DNA of 64,000 nucleotides from a candidate division KSB3 bacterium (GTDB taxonomy: Bacteria > Moduliflexota > Moduliflexia > Moduliflexales > Moduliflexaceae): positions 62,001 through 126,000 of the forward strand of contig PDSJ01000016.1 in the NCBI GenBank assembly GCA_002748425.1, written 5' to 3'. Positions 45,789 to 54,359 of this stretch are shown here, piece after piece (positions within the stretch are counted from its first letter, which is position 1; each line of letters begins with the position of its first letter). The notes beneath the pieces were generated by a model, which had not been told where the DNA came from, did not search any database, and saw only the letters and a list, made by a program, of their open reading frames with translations. A program made the translations under genes and the position numbers.

Positions 45789-46583
45789 ATGATGAGTATT
45801 GTGTTAGCCATCGTCAGTATGGCAGCGTTATGTTGTGTATTTGCCTTATTATTGGCAGTTGCCGACAATAAGCTTCGCGTTGAAGAAGACCCGCGTGTCA
45901 CTGCGGTCTATGAAGCGCTTCCCGGCGTTAACTGCGGTGGGTGCGGATTTCCTGGCTGCATGCCCTTTGCCGAGCACGTTGCGGCTGGTGAAGCACCAAT
46001 TAATGGCTGTGCTCCCGGAGGATCGGAAACTGCTCAGAAAATCGCCTCAATTATGGGAGTGGAAAGCAGCAACACCGAAAAGCAAATCGCCGTTGTGCTC
46101 TGTCATGGCGGTCGTGAAGAAAGCGTCAGAAATGCCGAATATCGCGGCGTTGAAAACTGCCGGGCCGCAGTCATGATTGCCGGGGGCGGCAAAGAATGTC
46201 AATATGGCTGCCTTGGCTATGCCGATTGCGTGGCCTCATGTCCCTTTGACGCAATCACGATGAATGAAAACGACCTTCCGGTCGTGGATGCCGAACGATG
46301 CACCGCCTGCGGCAACTGCGTCGAAGCCTGCCCTCGAAATTTAATCGAGCTGCATGCCGTCAGCCACAAGATGTTTGTCTTCTGCAAGTCTCTCGACAAA
46401 GGGCCGGCTGTGAAAAAAGCATGTAGTGTTGGATGCATCGGCTGTCGCCTCTGCGTTAAGAACAGTCCTGTGGAAAACGGCATTACGATGCAAGGGAGTC
46501 TCGCCTGCATCAACCATGATATCTGCCCATCCTCTGACCTTGTCGTGGAAAAATGCCCCATGAACACCATCCAGCTGCTCTGA
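45789..46583 (+). CDS. rnfB: RnfB, ferredoxin-side iron-sulfur subunit
   Basis: Electron entry subunit of 264 residues. An N-terminal membrane anchor (IVSMAALCCVFALLLAV) is followed by the four-cysteine NCGGCGFPGC cluster domain, then CQYGCLGYADCVASCPFDAI and CTACGNCVEACPRNLIEL, each binding [4Fe-4S], and a further cysteine-rich part (KKACSVGCIGCRLCVK). It completes the rnfCDGEAB set, so the complex should be functional, moving Na+ or H+ while passing electrons between ferredoxin and NAD. The stop codon forms the first bases of the terminator stem. Confidence 0.97.
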   Translation: MMSIVLAIVSMAALCCVFALLLAVADNKLRVEEDPRVTAVYEALPGVNCGGCGFPGCMPFAEHVAAGEAPINGCAPGGSETAQKIASIMGVESSNTEKQIAVVLCHGGREESVRNAEYRGVENCRAAVMIAGGGKECQYGCLGYADCVASCPFDAITMNENDLPVVDAERCTACGNCVEACPRNLIELHAVSHKMFVFCKSLDKGPAVKKACSVGCIGCRLCVKNSPVENGITMQGSLACINHDICPSSDLVVEKCPMNTIQLL

Positions 46584-46660
46584 CACAGGACTGGTGGAGT
46601 GCTGCATGATCTGCCGGCACTCCACCAGTCCTGTGTCAAATTTTTTATTTTTTTTATTCT
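46581..46660 (+). terminator. Strong intrinsic terminator of the apbE-rnf operon
   Basis: A perfect 22-bp stem (46581-46602 with 46617-46638), a 14-nt loop and a long T-rich tail (46641-46659). The first three bases of the stem are the rnfB stop codon. One of the clearest regulatory structures in the window. Confidence 0.93.
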
Positions 46661-46665
46661 AAAGC

Positions 46666-46693
46666 TTGCTTTTTTTTCAAAGCGGTATATACT
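46666..46693 (+). promoter_or_regulatory. Candidate promoter of the rseC-like gene
   Basis: TTGCTT, 16 nt, TATACT, just downstream of the rnf terminator; the start codon follows 34 nt later with GGAGGGG between. Placement right after a terminator supports a new transcription unit. Confidence 0.45.
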
Positions 46694-46727
46694 GTATGAA
46701 GCACAATGCAATGGAGGGGATCGTGTT

Positions 46728-47150
46728 ATGCTTGTCGAAACAGGACGAGTCGCAAAAGTAAAGGGTAAGACGGTTATTGTCGAAATTGAAAAACGCAGCG
46801 CTTGTGCAGAATGCCATGCCGGCTGCGCCTGTGATATCGATAAAAGCATCCGACTTGTAGAAGCAAACAATCATCTGGGAGCAGATGTGGATCAGTATGT
46901 GCAGGTCTCGATTCCAAATGAGAGCGTCTTAACGGCATCCGTTGTCGTTTATGTCATTCCGCTGATCGCGCTGGTCACGGGAACATTGCTGGGCAGTTAT
47001 ATTGGAAAACATCTGGGCGTCGAAATCCTTTTCGAAATTTTCAGCGGTTTTATCTGTCTTGGACTTTCGTTCCTGTTTGTACGCTATTATAACAATATCT
47101 TCAAACAACAGATTAAAAACCAGCCGGTAGTTAGCAAAATAGTGCAATAA
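46728..47150 (+). CDS. RseC/MucC-like membrane protein
   Basis: A 140-residue protein: an N-terminal small barrel-like domain (ETGRVAKVKGKTVIVEIEK) with a cysteine cluster (CAECHAGCACD), then two membrane helices (VVVYVIPLIALVTGTLLGSY and IFSGFICLGLSFLFV). This is the RseC pattern. In E. coli RseC works with the Rsx (Rnf) complex to reduce SoxR, so its place right after rnfB is meaningful. The ATG at 46728 has GGAGGGG nine nt upstream; the longer frame would run through the rnf terminator. The four cysteines could bind an Fe-S cluster. Confidence 0.87.
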   Translation: MLVETGRVAKVKGKTVIVEIEKRSACAECHAGCACDIDKSIRLVEANNHLGADVDQYVQVSIPNESVLTASVVVYVIPLIALVTGTLLGSYIGKHLGVEILFEIFSGFICLGLSFLFVRYYNNIFKQQIKNQPVVSKIVQ

Positions 47151-47179
47151 AAAAACAATGAGGGAGGATGAGGGCTCAT

Positions 47180-47794
47180 ATGCTCATTCAAAGAACTGGC
47201 GAGCTTCAGCATTTGACGGTTGGCGAACATTCAAAATATAAAAACGTTGTCTTCTCCGGAGACGAGAAAATCGAACTGACCAATGACAAAAAGCTCCCTT
47301 TTAAAATCCTGAAGGGTGACAGCTCATCGTATTTATACGTCGATCTGTTTGCGATAAATTTTGGTTACAAGGAACGCTTGAAAAAACGTGACAGTACCGG
47401 CTGGACGAAAATCTATTATGGCTGCTCCCGGGCGGTTCGTGATGAGATTCTGTTTTTAAGTGAAGATGAAATTATCGAAATGTTTTCCAAAGATAACTGC
47501 CATCACCAATCCTGCCAATACTGGTCAAATCCGACGGGACTGACCGACCGACGCTATGCCTTCAATTGTATTCTGGCCCGTTATCGTACGATGAATCATA
47601 TCGGCCTCAAAGAGGGCTTTACACTGGAGGAAGTTGGCCGTATTTACGCCTGCACCCGTGAGCGTATCCGTCAGATCGAGGAAAAGGCTCTACGACGTAT
47701 GCGGCACAAATCGCGTATCGACCGGTTCAAAATTTTCAAAGAAAAAGTGCTCAATTATAATGATTACACCTACGGGAAGTTCCAAACGTCTTAA
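47180..47794 (+). CDS. Protein with a lone sigma-70 region 4-like domain
   Basis: About 204 residues. The C-terminal third, [31 protein letters not shown], is nearly identical in pattern to sigma-70 region 4.2, the helix-turn-helix that reads the -35 box. No region 2 or 3 is present. The N-terminal 120 residues are unrecognised, with two cysteines and two histidines in [11 protein letters not shown]. It could be a transcription regulator or an anti-sigma-like decoy rather than a true sigma factor. Start uncertain: 47180, with GAGGG just ahead, or 47168. It follows the rseC-like gene by about 29 nt and ends at a terminator. Confidence 0.85.
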   Translation: MLIQRTGELQHLTVGEHSKYKNVVFSGDEKIELTNDKKLPFKILKGDSSSYLYVDLFAINFGYKERLKKRDSTGWTKIYYGCSRAVRDEILFLSEDEIIEMFSKDNCHHQSCQYWSNPTGLTDRRYAFNCILARYRTMNHIGLKEGFTLEEVGRIYACTRERIRQIEEKALRRMRHKSRIDRFKIFKEKVLNYNDYTYGKFQTS

Positions 47795-47810
47795 CGCTAC
47801 ACACAGATCA

Positions 47811-47847
47811 AAAAAGCCTCTGAGTAACAATTCAGAGGCTTTTTTTC
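47811..47847 (+). terminator. Intrinsic terminator after the sigma-region-4 gene
   Basis: A 13-bp perfect stem (47811-47823 with 47832-47844), 8-nt loop, and a T-run ending at 47847. The A-run on the left makes it usable from the other strand too, for the converging BMP operon. Confidence 0.9.
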
Positions 47848-47887
47848 TGTGATACAAAGGGCCTTCAGCCCAGACAGACCTGAGTGC

Positions 47888-48871
47888 TTATTCCTCGCCT
47901 TCCGGTTTCAGAATGTCTCCAGACACGATTCCCTCTCGTGCTGTTGCCACAGCGTCTTTCATGTTCTGTGTTGCAGACTCAGAGAACATCACATCGATAA
48001 TGCCTTCACTCAAGCCGGACGTTATCACATCGGCTTTCAGCTCTCCTTTGATAAATTTACCAACGACAAAGAGATAGAGCTGATCGTATTTATAAATCAC
48101 ACTGCCGGGGATCATTTTCGGATCAGTGGCGTTTTGGTTGCTGGCGAAACCAATAAATTTTTTCCCGGCGTCCTGAGCAGCCATGAGAGTTCCTAAACCA
48201 GCCTGATTCGCATAGGCAAACAAGACATCAGCCCCACCTTCAATCATGGAAACACCGATTTCCTTGCCTTTGGCAATATCCGACCAGGAATTTGCATAGG
48301 CTCGAATTGCCTTCTTAAAATTCGGGTTGACGCTTTTCGCACCAGCAGTGACACCATTAAGTGTATCGATCATCAACGGATTGGGGAAGCCGCCCATTTC
48401 GCCGATAATGCCGGATTCAGTCAACAGACCGGCCAACACACCGGCAAGGTAGCCGCTTTCCCACTCGCGAATAGTGACGCCACTCAGGTTGTTCCCATTT
48501 GTTTTAGCGCCATTAACGATCAAATAATGAGTATCGGGATACAAAGGTGCAATCGTTTCGGCGGCATTATCAAACTGCGTTCCAGCGGCAATCACCAGAT
48601 CGTAGCCTCGCTCACCATAATTTCGAAAGGTGGATTCAAAATCAGATTGCTGAACGTTTTCAATATATTCGATGTTTGTGCCAAGCTGTTCATTACACGC
48701 CAGCAAGCCACTGTAGTTTGTCGCATTCCAGCTCTGATCGTTAATTGGACCAGGCAGAACAAGAACAGCTTTATAATCTTTTGTTGCCTTGGCATCAGCA
48801 GCTCCAGCCGTTGCGAGCAACATCACACAAACAAACATGACAACAGGCCCAACAATGTTAGAGTATTTCAT
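47888..48871 (-). CDS. BMP-family substrate-binding protein (PnrA/Med-like)
   Basis: Solute-binding protein of the basic membrane protein family, which mostly bind nucleosides. From the ATG at 48871 (AAGGAGG seven nt upstream) it has 327 residues and a signal peptide (VVMFVCVMLLATAGAADA) without a lipobox, so it is probably soluble in the periplasm. Family segments: VLVLPGPINDQSWNA, GYDLVIAAGTQFDNA, ESGYLAGVLAGLLTESG, IGEMGGFPNPLM and ADVLFAYANQAGLGT. It is the last gene of a four-gene transporter operon, and the terminator at 47811 can serve it. Confidence 0.93.
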   Translation of the reverse strand: MKYSNIVGPVVMFVCVMLLATAGAADAKATKDYKAVLVLPGPINDQSWNATNYSGLLACNEQLGTNIEYIENVQQSDFESTFRNYGERGYDLVIAAGTQFDNAAETIAPLYPDTHYLIVNGAKTNGNNLSGVTIREWESGYLAGVLAGLLTESGIIGEMGGFPNPLMIDTLNGVTAGAKSVNPNFKKAIRAYANSWSDIAKGKEIGVSMIEGGADVLFAYANQAGLGTLMAAQDAGKKFIGFASNQNATDPKMIPGSVIYKYDQLYLFVVGKFIKGELKADVITSGLSEGIIDVMFSESATQNMKDAVATAREGIVSGDILKPEGEE

Positions 48872-48964
48872 ATATGTCCTCCTTAGGTGAATTGGTGAAT
48901 ACGTTGTTAACGTCCTCTGAAAGACTTCCATAGTGTATCCATCTTACAACGACAAGAAAAAAAA

Positions 48965-49906
48965 TCACTTTTTTTCATACGGAATACTCAAGGACGCCGG
49001 AGCAACAGATTTGCGGCTTAACATGAGAGTTGCACAAATCGTCACGACATACGGAGACGCTAAAAGGAGTTCGTATGGAATAATTGTAATTCCAGTGGTC
49101 AGTATCCGAGTCGAGAGCGCATCGGCAATGCCGAAGATCAAGGTCGCCATCATGATTCGCACAGGATGCCATCCTCCGAAAATTACCGCAGAAAAGGCGA
49201 TAAAACCGCGCCCGCTGATAATATTGTTTGTAAACACGTTCAAATAGGCTAACGAATAAAAAGCGCCGCCGAGTCCGGCCATCGCCCCGCTGATTAACAT
49301 CCCGGTATAGCGCAGACGATAGACATTTAAGCCGGCGGAAGCAACCACGTCCGGTTTCTCTCCGGCCGAGCGGATTTCCAGGCCGAATGATGTGTGATAC
49401 AAGATGTAATACGCAAGCAGTACGAGTACGCCTGCGAGATAGACCATAAGGTTATGCTTAAAGAAAATATCTCCTAAATAAGGAATTTGAGAGAGAAGTG
49501 GCAGCGGAATCTTTTGAAAGGGACTGATTGTAATCGGCAGCAGAGGAATTCCGAAGATGACTCGATAAAGATACATCGTCATCCCGGCAGTCAAAATATT
49601 GATCGCGATTCCGCTCACAACCTGATTCACCTTAAAGCTGATCGTCAATAAGGCGTTTAACAGAGCGAGCACAAGCCCGACAGCAATTGCTGCAAGCAGA
49701 CCGACGCAGAGATTTTTCGTAAAATGAGCGGCCACAAATCCTCCCCAGGCACCGGCGAGCATCATGCCTTCGATACCGATATTGAGCACTCCCGAACGTT
49801 CAGCGTAAAGCTCACCCAGTGCGGCGATCAACAAAGGTGCTGCCAGCCCGATGCCCGCGGCAAGTAAATTGACCAAAAACATATCGTTAAAGACGCGTGT
49901 CCGCAA
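48965..49906 (-). CDS. ABC importer permease 2 (BMP/nucleoside type)
   Basis: Membrane permease of 313 residues with about eight hydrophobic helices. GELYAERSGVLNIGIEGMMLAGAWGG and AGEKPDVVASAGLNVYRLRYTG are characteristic of the second permease in nucleoside-type importers (YufQ-like). It lies 69 nt after the first permease and 93 nt before the binding-protein gene. Confidence 0.93.
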   Translation of the reverse strand: MRTRVFNDMFLVNLLAAGIGLAAPLLIAALGELYAERSGVLNIGIEGMMLAGAWGGFVAAHFTKNLCVGLLAAIAVGLVLALLNALLTISFKVNQVVSGIAINILTAGMTMYLYRVIFGIPLLPITISPFQKIPLPLLSQIPYLGDIFFKHNLMVYLAGVLVLLAYYILYHTSFGLEIRSAGEKPDVVASAGLNVYRLRYTGMLISGAMAGLGGAFYSLAYLNVFTNNIISGRGFIAFSAVIFGGWHPVRIMMATLIFGIADALSTRILTTGITIIPYELLLASPYVVTICATLMLSRKSVAPASLSIPYEKK

Positions 49907-49975
49907 GACGCGTGAAAACCTTCTTCAAATGCAGAAGCTATGAAAAACTCTTTACACGTTTCGCAGACGACACCG

Positions 49976-51082
49976 TTACTCTGTTGAGGTTTGCGTTCGC
50001 GCCGTCAGCTTTTTGCTTTGGCGCTGCGCCACCATTCCTTGAATATAATATGAGATCAGAACAAAAATGACGACAAAGCCCTCGATCATGGTAATCGCGC
50101 TTGTCGGCACCTTTGAGGTCTGCTGAATAATATTTGCGCCGACTTTTAAAAAACCAAAGAACAGGGAGGCCAGGACGATTCCGATCGGATTTGTGTACGC
50201 CAGCAGGGCGATAATCGTCCCCTCTCCGCCGATATTCGGTGAGAAGCCCTGAATGAGAATATGCTGTACTCCGTTAATCTCGATAAACCCGGCCACACCG
50301 GCAAAAACACCGGTCAGCAGCATTGTCACGATCAAAACCTGCTTTGTCTGAATTCCCGCATATTCAGCGGCTTCTCCATTTAAACCGACAGCCCTGATTT
50401 TGAAGCCGAGCGTCGTCTTTATCAGGAGAAGATAAAATACAGCAACAAAGAGCAAGGCAAGCACCAGTCCCCAATGCAGGCGGCTGCGGGAAAACATCAG
50501 AGGGATATAGGCCTGCTTCGGAATCGGATCGCTTTGCGGATAGGCCCCCAGTTGCTCTTTAATCGGGCCATTGACCATGAAATTAATAATTTGAAAGGCG
50601 ACATAATTGAGCATGATGGTAATGATAATCTCATTTGCGTTGAATTTGGCTTTCAGCCAGCCAGCCAATCCGCTCCAAAGCCCGCCTGCTAAGGCGCTTA
50701 GGAGAAAAGCCAATACGAGAATTCCTGCCGTGCCCAGGCCGGCAAATTTAAGCGAGACGAGCACCGCTGCCAATGCTCCCATATAGAGCTGTCCGTCAGC
50801 TCCGATATTAAACAAACCTGCATGAAACGCAAAGGCAAAAGACAGAGCGCTGAGCATCAAGGGGGTCGCCTTGACAAAAATTTCTCCGATCGAATACGGG
50901 TCCTTAAGGGTCATCAGCAACATGGTTTTATAAATCTGCAAGGGATTCAGTTTAAGCAGCAACAGCATCAAGCCGCCACAGATAAAGGCCAGCAGAATCG
51001 AGCTGATCGGATAGAGCCACATCGAAAACCTGTACTGGTCTTTGCGGAGAATGACTGTTTTAATGCGTGCAATACATCCCAT
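49976..51082 (-). CDS. ABC importer permease 1 (BMP/nucleoside type)
   Basis: Membrane permease of 368 residues, YufP-like: AFAFHAGLFNIGADGQLYMGALAAVLV, KAKFNANEIIITIMLNYVAF and AVGLNGEAAEYAGIQTKQVL are the family's conserved loops. There are about nine helices and a short charged C-terminus. It starts three bases after the ATPase stop and pairs with the other permease as a heterodimer. Confidence 0.93.
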   Translation of the reverse strand: MGCIARIKTVILRKDQYRFSMWLYPISSILLAFICGGLMLLLLKLNPLQIYKTMLLMTLKDPYSIGEIFVKATPLMLSALSFAFAFHAGLFNIGADGQLYMGALAAVLVSLKFAGLGTAGILVLAFLLSALAGGLWSGLAGWLKAKFNANEIIITIMLNYVAFQIINFMVNGPIKEQLGAYPQSDPIPKQAYIPLMFSRSRLHWGLVLALLFVAVFYLLLIKTTLGFKIRAVGLNGEAAEYAGIQTKQVLIVTMLLTGVFAGVAGFIEINGVQHILIQGFSPNIGGEGTIIALLAYTNPIGIVLASLFFGFLKVGANIIQQTSKVPTSAITMIEGFVVIFVLISYYIQGMVAQRQSKKLTARTQTSTE

Positions 51083-51085
51083 ACC

Positions 51086-52615
51086 TTAGTCTCTTACCCC
51101 CGCCATCAGAAGGCCGATCTCTTCAATCGTGGCTTCCTCGGCATCAAATATTTTCAAAATCTGTCCCTGATACAAGACCCCGATACGATCTGATAAGCCG
51201 AAGACTTCCGAAAGTTCAGTGGAAATCAGCAGAACGGATTTTCCTTTATCCCGATATGCCATAATCACGCGATGGACATATTCGATCGCTCCGATATCCA
51301 GTCCGCGCGTCGGCTGAAATGCGATCAGAAGCTGCGGATCGAGCGACAGCTCACGCGCAACGACAACTTTCTGCTGATGGCCGCCGGAAAGATTCTTGAC
51401 TTTTGAGTCGGGAGACGGGACTTTGATCGTATAATCCTCGATCAAACTCTGTGCGTTTTTCAGTGTGGCTTCGTGATTGATAAAATATCCGCTTGCATAC
51501 GGGGGATGGTAAAAATTTTTCAACAGGAGATTTTCACGAACCGACATTTCCAGAATCAGGCCGGTTTTCTGCCGATCCGAGGGGATAAAACCAACGCCGC
51601 ACTCGTGAATGTCTCGTGCGCTCAAGCGGCTGATCTCTGTCGCGCCGACATAAATCTGTCCTGAGTCCGCCTTGAGCAGACCGGAAAGGACATTCGCCAA
51701 TTCCTCCTGTCCATTCCCGCTCACTCCGGCAATCCCCAGGATTTCACCGCATTGAATCGAAAACGAAAGGTCTTTCAACAACGCTTTTTCGTGACGATGA
51801 CTCACAGAGACGTTCTCGACCCGCAGACCTGTTTGCCTGGCAGGGGGCGTTGTACTCTTTTGCACCGTGAAAGAAATCTCCCGGCCAACCATCATCCGGG
51901 CCAGCTTGTTGGCGTCGGTCTCTCTTCTATGCACTGTTCCGATCAGTTTTCCATCCCGAAGCACCGTAATTCGATCGGTGATTGCCATAACTTCATGCAG
52001 TTTGTGGCTAATGAAAATTACCGAATTTCCGGATTGGACAAAATGACGCAGAATTTTGAACATTTCCGCGCTTTCCTGAGGTGTCAGCACCGCAGTCGGC
52101 TCATCCATAATCAACAGCTTTGCGTCACGATAAATGGATTTCAGGATTTCTACCTTTTGCTGAACGCCAACAGGCAGATCTTTGACATAAGCCCAGGGAT
52201 TGATCTGAAAGCCAAGCTGCTTTGACAAATCAAGAATATCGGCAGCGGCTTGCTGCAACTTCAGACGTCCTTTCTGTGAGGCGAGACCCAAAACCAGATT
52301 TTCGACAACCGTGTGGGTGGGGATCAGCATAAAGTGCTGATGCACCATTCCGATTCCATGAGCAATCGCCTGCTTCGGCGAGTGAATTTTGATCGGGCGT
52401 CCATTGATCACAATCTCACCCCGGTCTGGTTCACACAGGCCGTAAAGGATATTCATCAGGGTTGTTTTCCCAGCTCCATTTTCCCCCAGAATCCCTAAGA
52501 CCTCACCATGCTTGACGGCCAGGTCAATCGCATCATTGGCGATAAGCTGAGAAAAATATTTTGAGATTCCTCGCATTTCGAGGAAATATGCATCGTGTTT
52601 CATCTTGGTTTCCAT
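51086..52615 (-). CDS. ABC importer ATPase, two domains (BMP/nucleoside type)
   Basis: ATPase with two nucleotide-binding domains. The first has Walker A GENGAGKTT and Walker B LLIMDEPTAVL; the second has the degenerate P-loop GVSGNGQEE, signature LSGGHQQK and QLLIAFQPTRGLD, where the usual Walker B acidic pair is replaced by Phe-Gln, as is typical of this family. From the ATG at 52615, preceded by AAAGGA, it has 510 residues. First gene of the importer operon, with a good promoter upstream. Confidence 0.94.
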   Translation of the reverse strand: METKMKHDAYFLEMRGISKYFSQLIANDAIDLAVKHGEVLGILGENGAGKTTLMNILYGLCEPDRGEIVINGRPIKIHSPKQAIAHGIGMVHQHFMLIPTHTVVENLVLGLASQKGRLKLQQAAADILDLSKQLGFQINPWAYVKDLPVGVQQKVEILKSIYRDAKLLIMDEPTAVLTPQESAEMFKILRHFVQSGNSVIFISHKLHEVMAITDRITVLRDGKLIGTVHRRETDANKLARMMVGREISFTVQKSTTPPARQTGLRVENVSVSHRHEKALLKDLSFSIQCGEILGIAGVSGNGQEELANVLSGLLKADSGQIYVGATEISRLSARDIHECGVGFIPSDRQKTGLILEMSVRENLLLKNFYHPPYASGYFINHEATLKNAQSLIEDYTIKVPSPDSKVKNLSGGHQQKVVVARELSLDPQLLIAFQPTRGLDIGAIEYVHRVIMAYRDKGKSVLLISTELSEVFGLSDRIGVLYQGQILKIFDAEEATIEEIGLLMAGVRD

Positions 52616-52665
52616 AAGATCCTTTACACAGAGAAGAGTCATCAAGCCTTTCCTGCTGTTCGCCG

Positions 52666-52695
52666 CTTATAGTGTTCCTTGTAAGAAATGGTCAA
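52666..52695 (-). promoter_or_regulatory. Candidate sigma-70 promoter of the BMP importer operon
   Basis: On the minus strand: TTGACC (52695-52690), 18 nt, TATAAG (52671-52666). Each box matches the consensus at five of six positions. The leader would be about 45 nt. Confidence 0.55.
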
Positions 52696-52721
52696 GAGAA
52701 AAGTGTTCTCATTATAAAGTG

Positions 52722-54359
52722 CTACGGCAGTCGAGGATCAAGACTCTGAGATCCCAGGATCTCATGACGGACACCACAGCCTGCAACCCGTCCCTGTTTG
52801 AGAACCAGGACATGGCTGACCGCGTCAGGCATGTCTGTAACATGATGAGTCACATACATAATATTGAACGCCCCTTGTCCACAGAGACGGTCCAGCAGAG
52901 TGAGAATCTGCGTTCGATGTCCGGCGTCAAGGCCCTGACAGGGCTCGTCCAGAACGACAAGTCGGGGATCCTTTACGAGAGCCCGTGCTAACAGAACCAT
53001 GCGCTGTTCTCCGGCTGATACTGCGCTCAAAGGACGTGTACGAATGCGCTCGAGGCCCAGAACTGAAATCCAGGTATCAGCGGCAGCGCGTTGGTCAGAA
53101 GTGGGATGCCGATATAAACCGACAGAGTCGTGGAAACCGGAACAGACCACCGCATAGCAGGTCGTATGGCCGTGATAGTAGATAAGCAGCTCTGGTGAGA
53201 GCCAGCCGATTTGCCGCTTCAGGTCCCAGATACTTTCGCCGGACCCCCGTTGTATTCCGAGAATTTTCAGGTCATTGGCGTAGGCCTGTGGATTGTCCCC
53301 CAGAATCAGACTCAAGAGTGTGCTTTTGCCGGCTCCGTTATGCCCGAGCACAGCCCAATGTTCATCGGAATTCATTGTCCAGTCAATATGATGCAGCACC
53401 TCAATCTGCCCGTAGTGAACAGAAACCTTCTTCATCTCGACAAGAGGACCATCAAGCTGTGATCGCGGCTTTTGCGGGAGAGATGGAAAATTGAATTCAG
53501 GTTCAGGGAAAGAGGACTGAGGTGGAGCCGTCATGGAGCGCAGAAAATCCGTCTTTGGAATTGAAGCTCTCTCGCCCTGTGCCATCACCCTGCAATCCTT
53601 GACACAGAGGAGATGTGTCAAGCCCTCAAGGATTTCATCGCTTCGGGATGTCAGCAGCAAGATATGCAGACCGTTATATGTGAAAAGCTCTTCGATGGCC
53701 TCCCGTAACAAGCTTCTTGACGCAGTATCCAGGCCACTGAACGGATCATCGAGTATCAGCAGCTCGGGTGATTGCATGAGTGCTCTGGCAATCATCACTT
53801 TACGGGCCTCACCGTGGGAGAGATGAATAATCTTCCGAGCCAGCAGATATTCGATCCCCAGAAGCTTGACAGCGTTATCGCGTCTCTGTTGATACAGCGC
53901 TTCAGGCCGTCTTAAAGGCGTGACTTCAAAGGGGGAGCGGTGTTCGATGCTTTTCCCTGTCAGAAGCTCTGAAACGACAGGAGCATCTTGCCCTTCGAAG
54001 CTTTGCCAGCGAGCCTGATGGTAGGCGGCATGGCGACAAAGCAATGCTTTATGCGCTTCTGCTGAAACTCGAAGGATTTCCCCGGGTTTGAGGTAAGACC
54101 GGCCGTGTTGCCTATCCTTACTGAAAAAATATTGAATACGCCCCTGAACAAGAGGAACTTTACGGCAAAGAGCATCAGCCAGAGTCGATTTTCCAGAGCC
54201 GGTGGCCCCGATAATTCCCCAATGCTGCCCTTTCTGAATTTTCCAGTCTGTCGAGTGGAACGACAAGTGATCAGCGATACGTATCGTGATCTTATGAACT
54301 GTGATCAAGGGCTCGTCCACAGGACTCAGGGAATGTAAATTCGTCCGACAGGACTGCAT
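52722..54359 (-). CDS. Two-domain ABC ATPase, ModF/PhrA-like
   Basis: A 545-residue protein with two complete ABC domains and no membrane part. The first has GATGSGKST and LLILDDPFSGLD with signature LSHGEARK; the second has GHNGAGKSTLLSLI, VSAGEQRM and LVVLDEPCQGLD. The arrangement matches ModF/PhrA, implicated in molybdate-related functions in E. coli, though no mod genes are near. Its first 34 nt overlap the end of the GH57 gene, so the two are likely co-translated. An alternative start at a later codon is possible, since the first 17 residues are not typical. Confidence 0.88.
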   Translation of the reverse strand: MQSCRTNLHSLSPVDEPLITVHKITIRIADHLSFHSTDWKIQKGQHWGIIGATGSGKSTLADALCRKVPLVQGRIQYFFSKDRQHGRSYLKPGEILRVSAEAHKALLCRHAAYHQARWQSFEGQDAPVVSELLTGKSIEHRSPFEVTPLRRPEALYQQRRDNAVKLLGIEYLLARKIIHLSHGEARKVMIARALMQSPELLILDDPFSGLDTASRSLLREAIEELFTYNGLHILLLTSRSDEILEGLTHLLCVKDCRVMAQGERASIPKTDFLRSMTAPPQSSFPEPEFNFPSLPQKPRSQLDGPLVEMKKVSVHYGQIEVLHHIDWTMNSDEHWAVLGHNGAGKSTLLSLILGDNPQAYANDLKILGIQRGSGESIWDLKRQIGWLSPELLIYYHGHTTCYAVVCSGFHDSVGLYRHPTSDQRAAADTWISVLGLERIRTRPLSAVSAGEQRMVLLARALVKDPRLVVLDEPCQGLDAGHRTQILTLLDRLCGQGAFNIMYVTHHVTDMPDAVSHVLVLKQGRVAGCGVRHEILGSQSLDPRLP

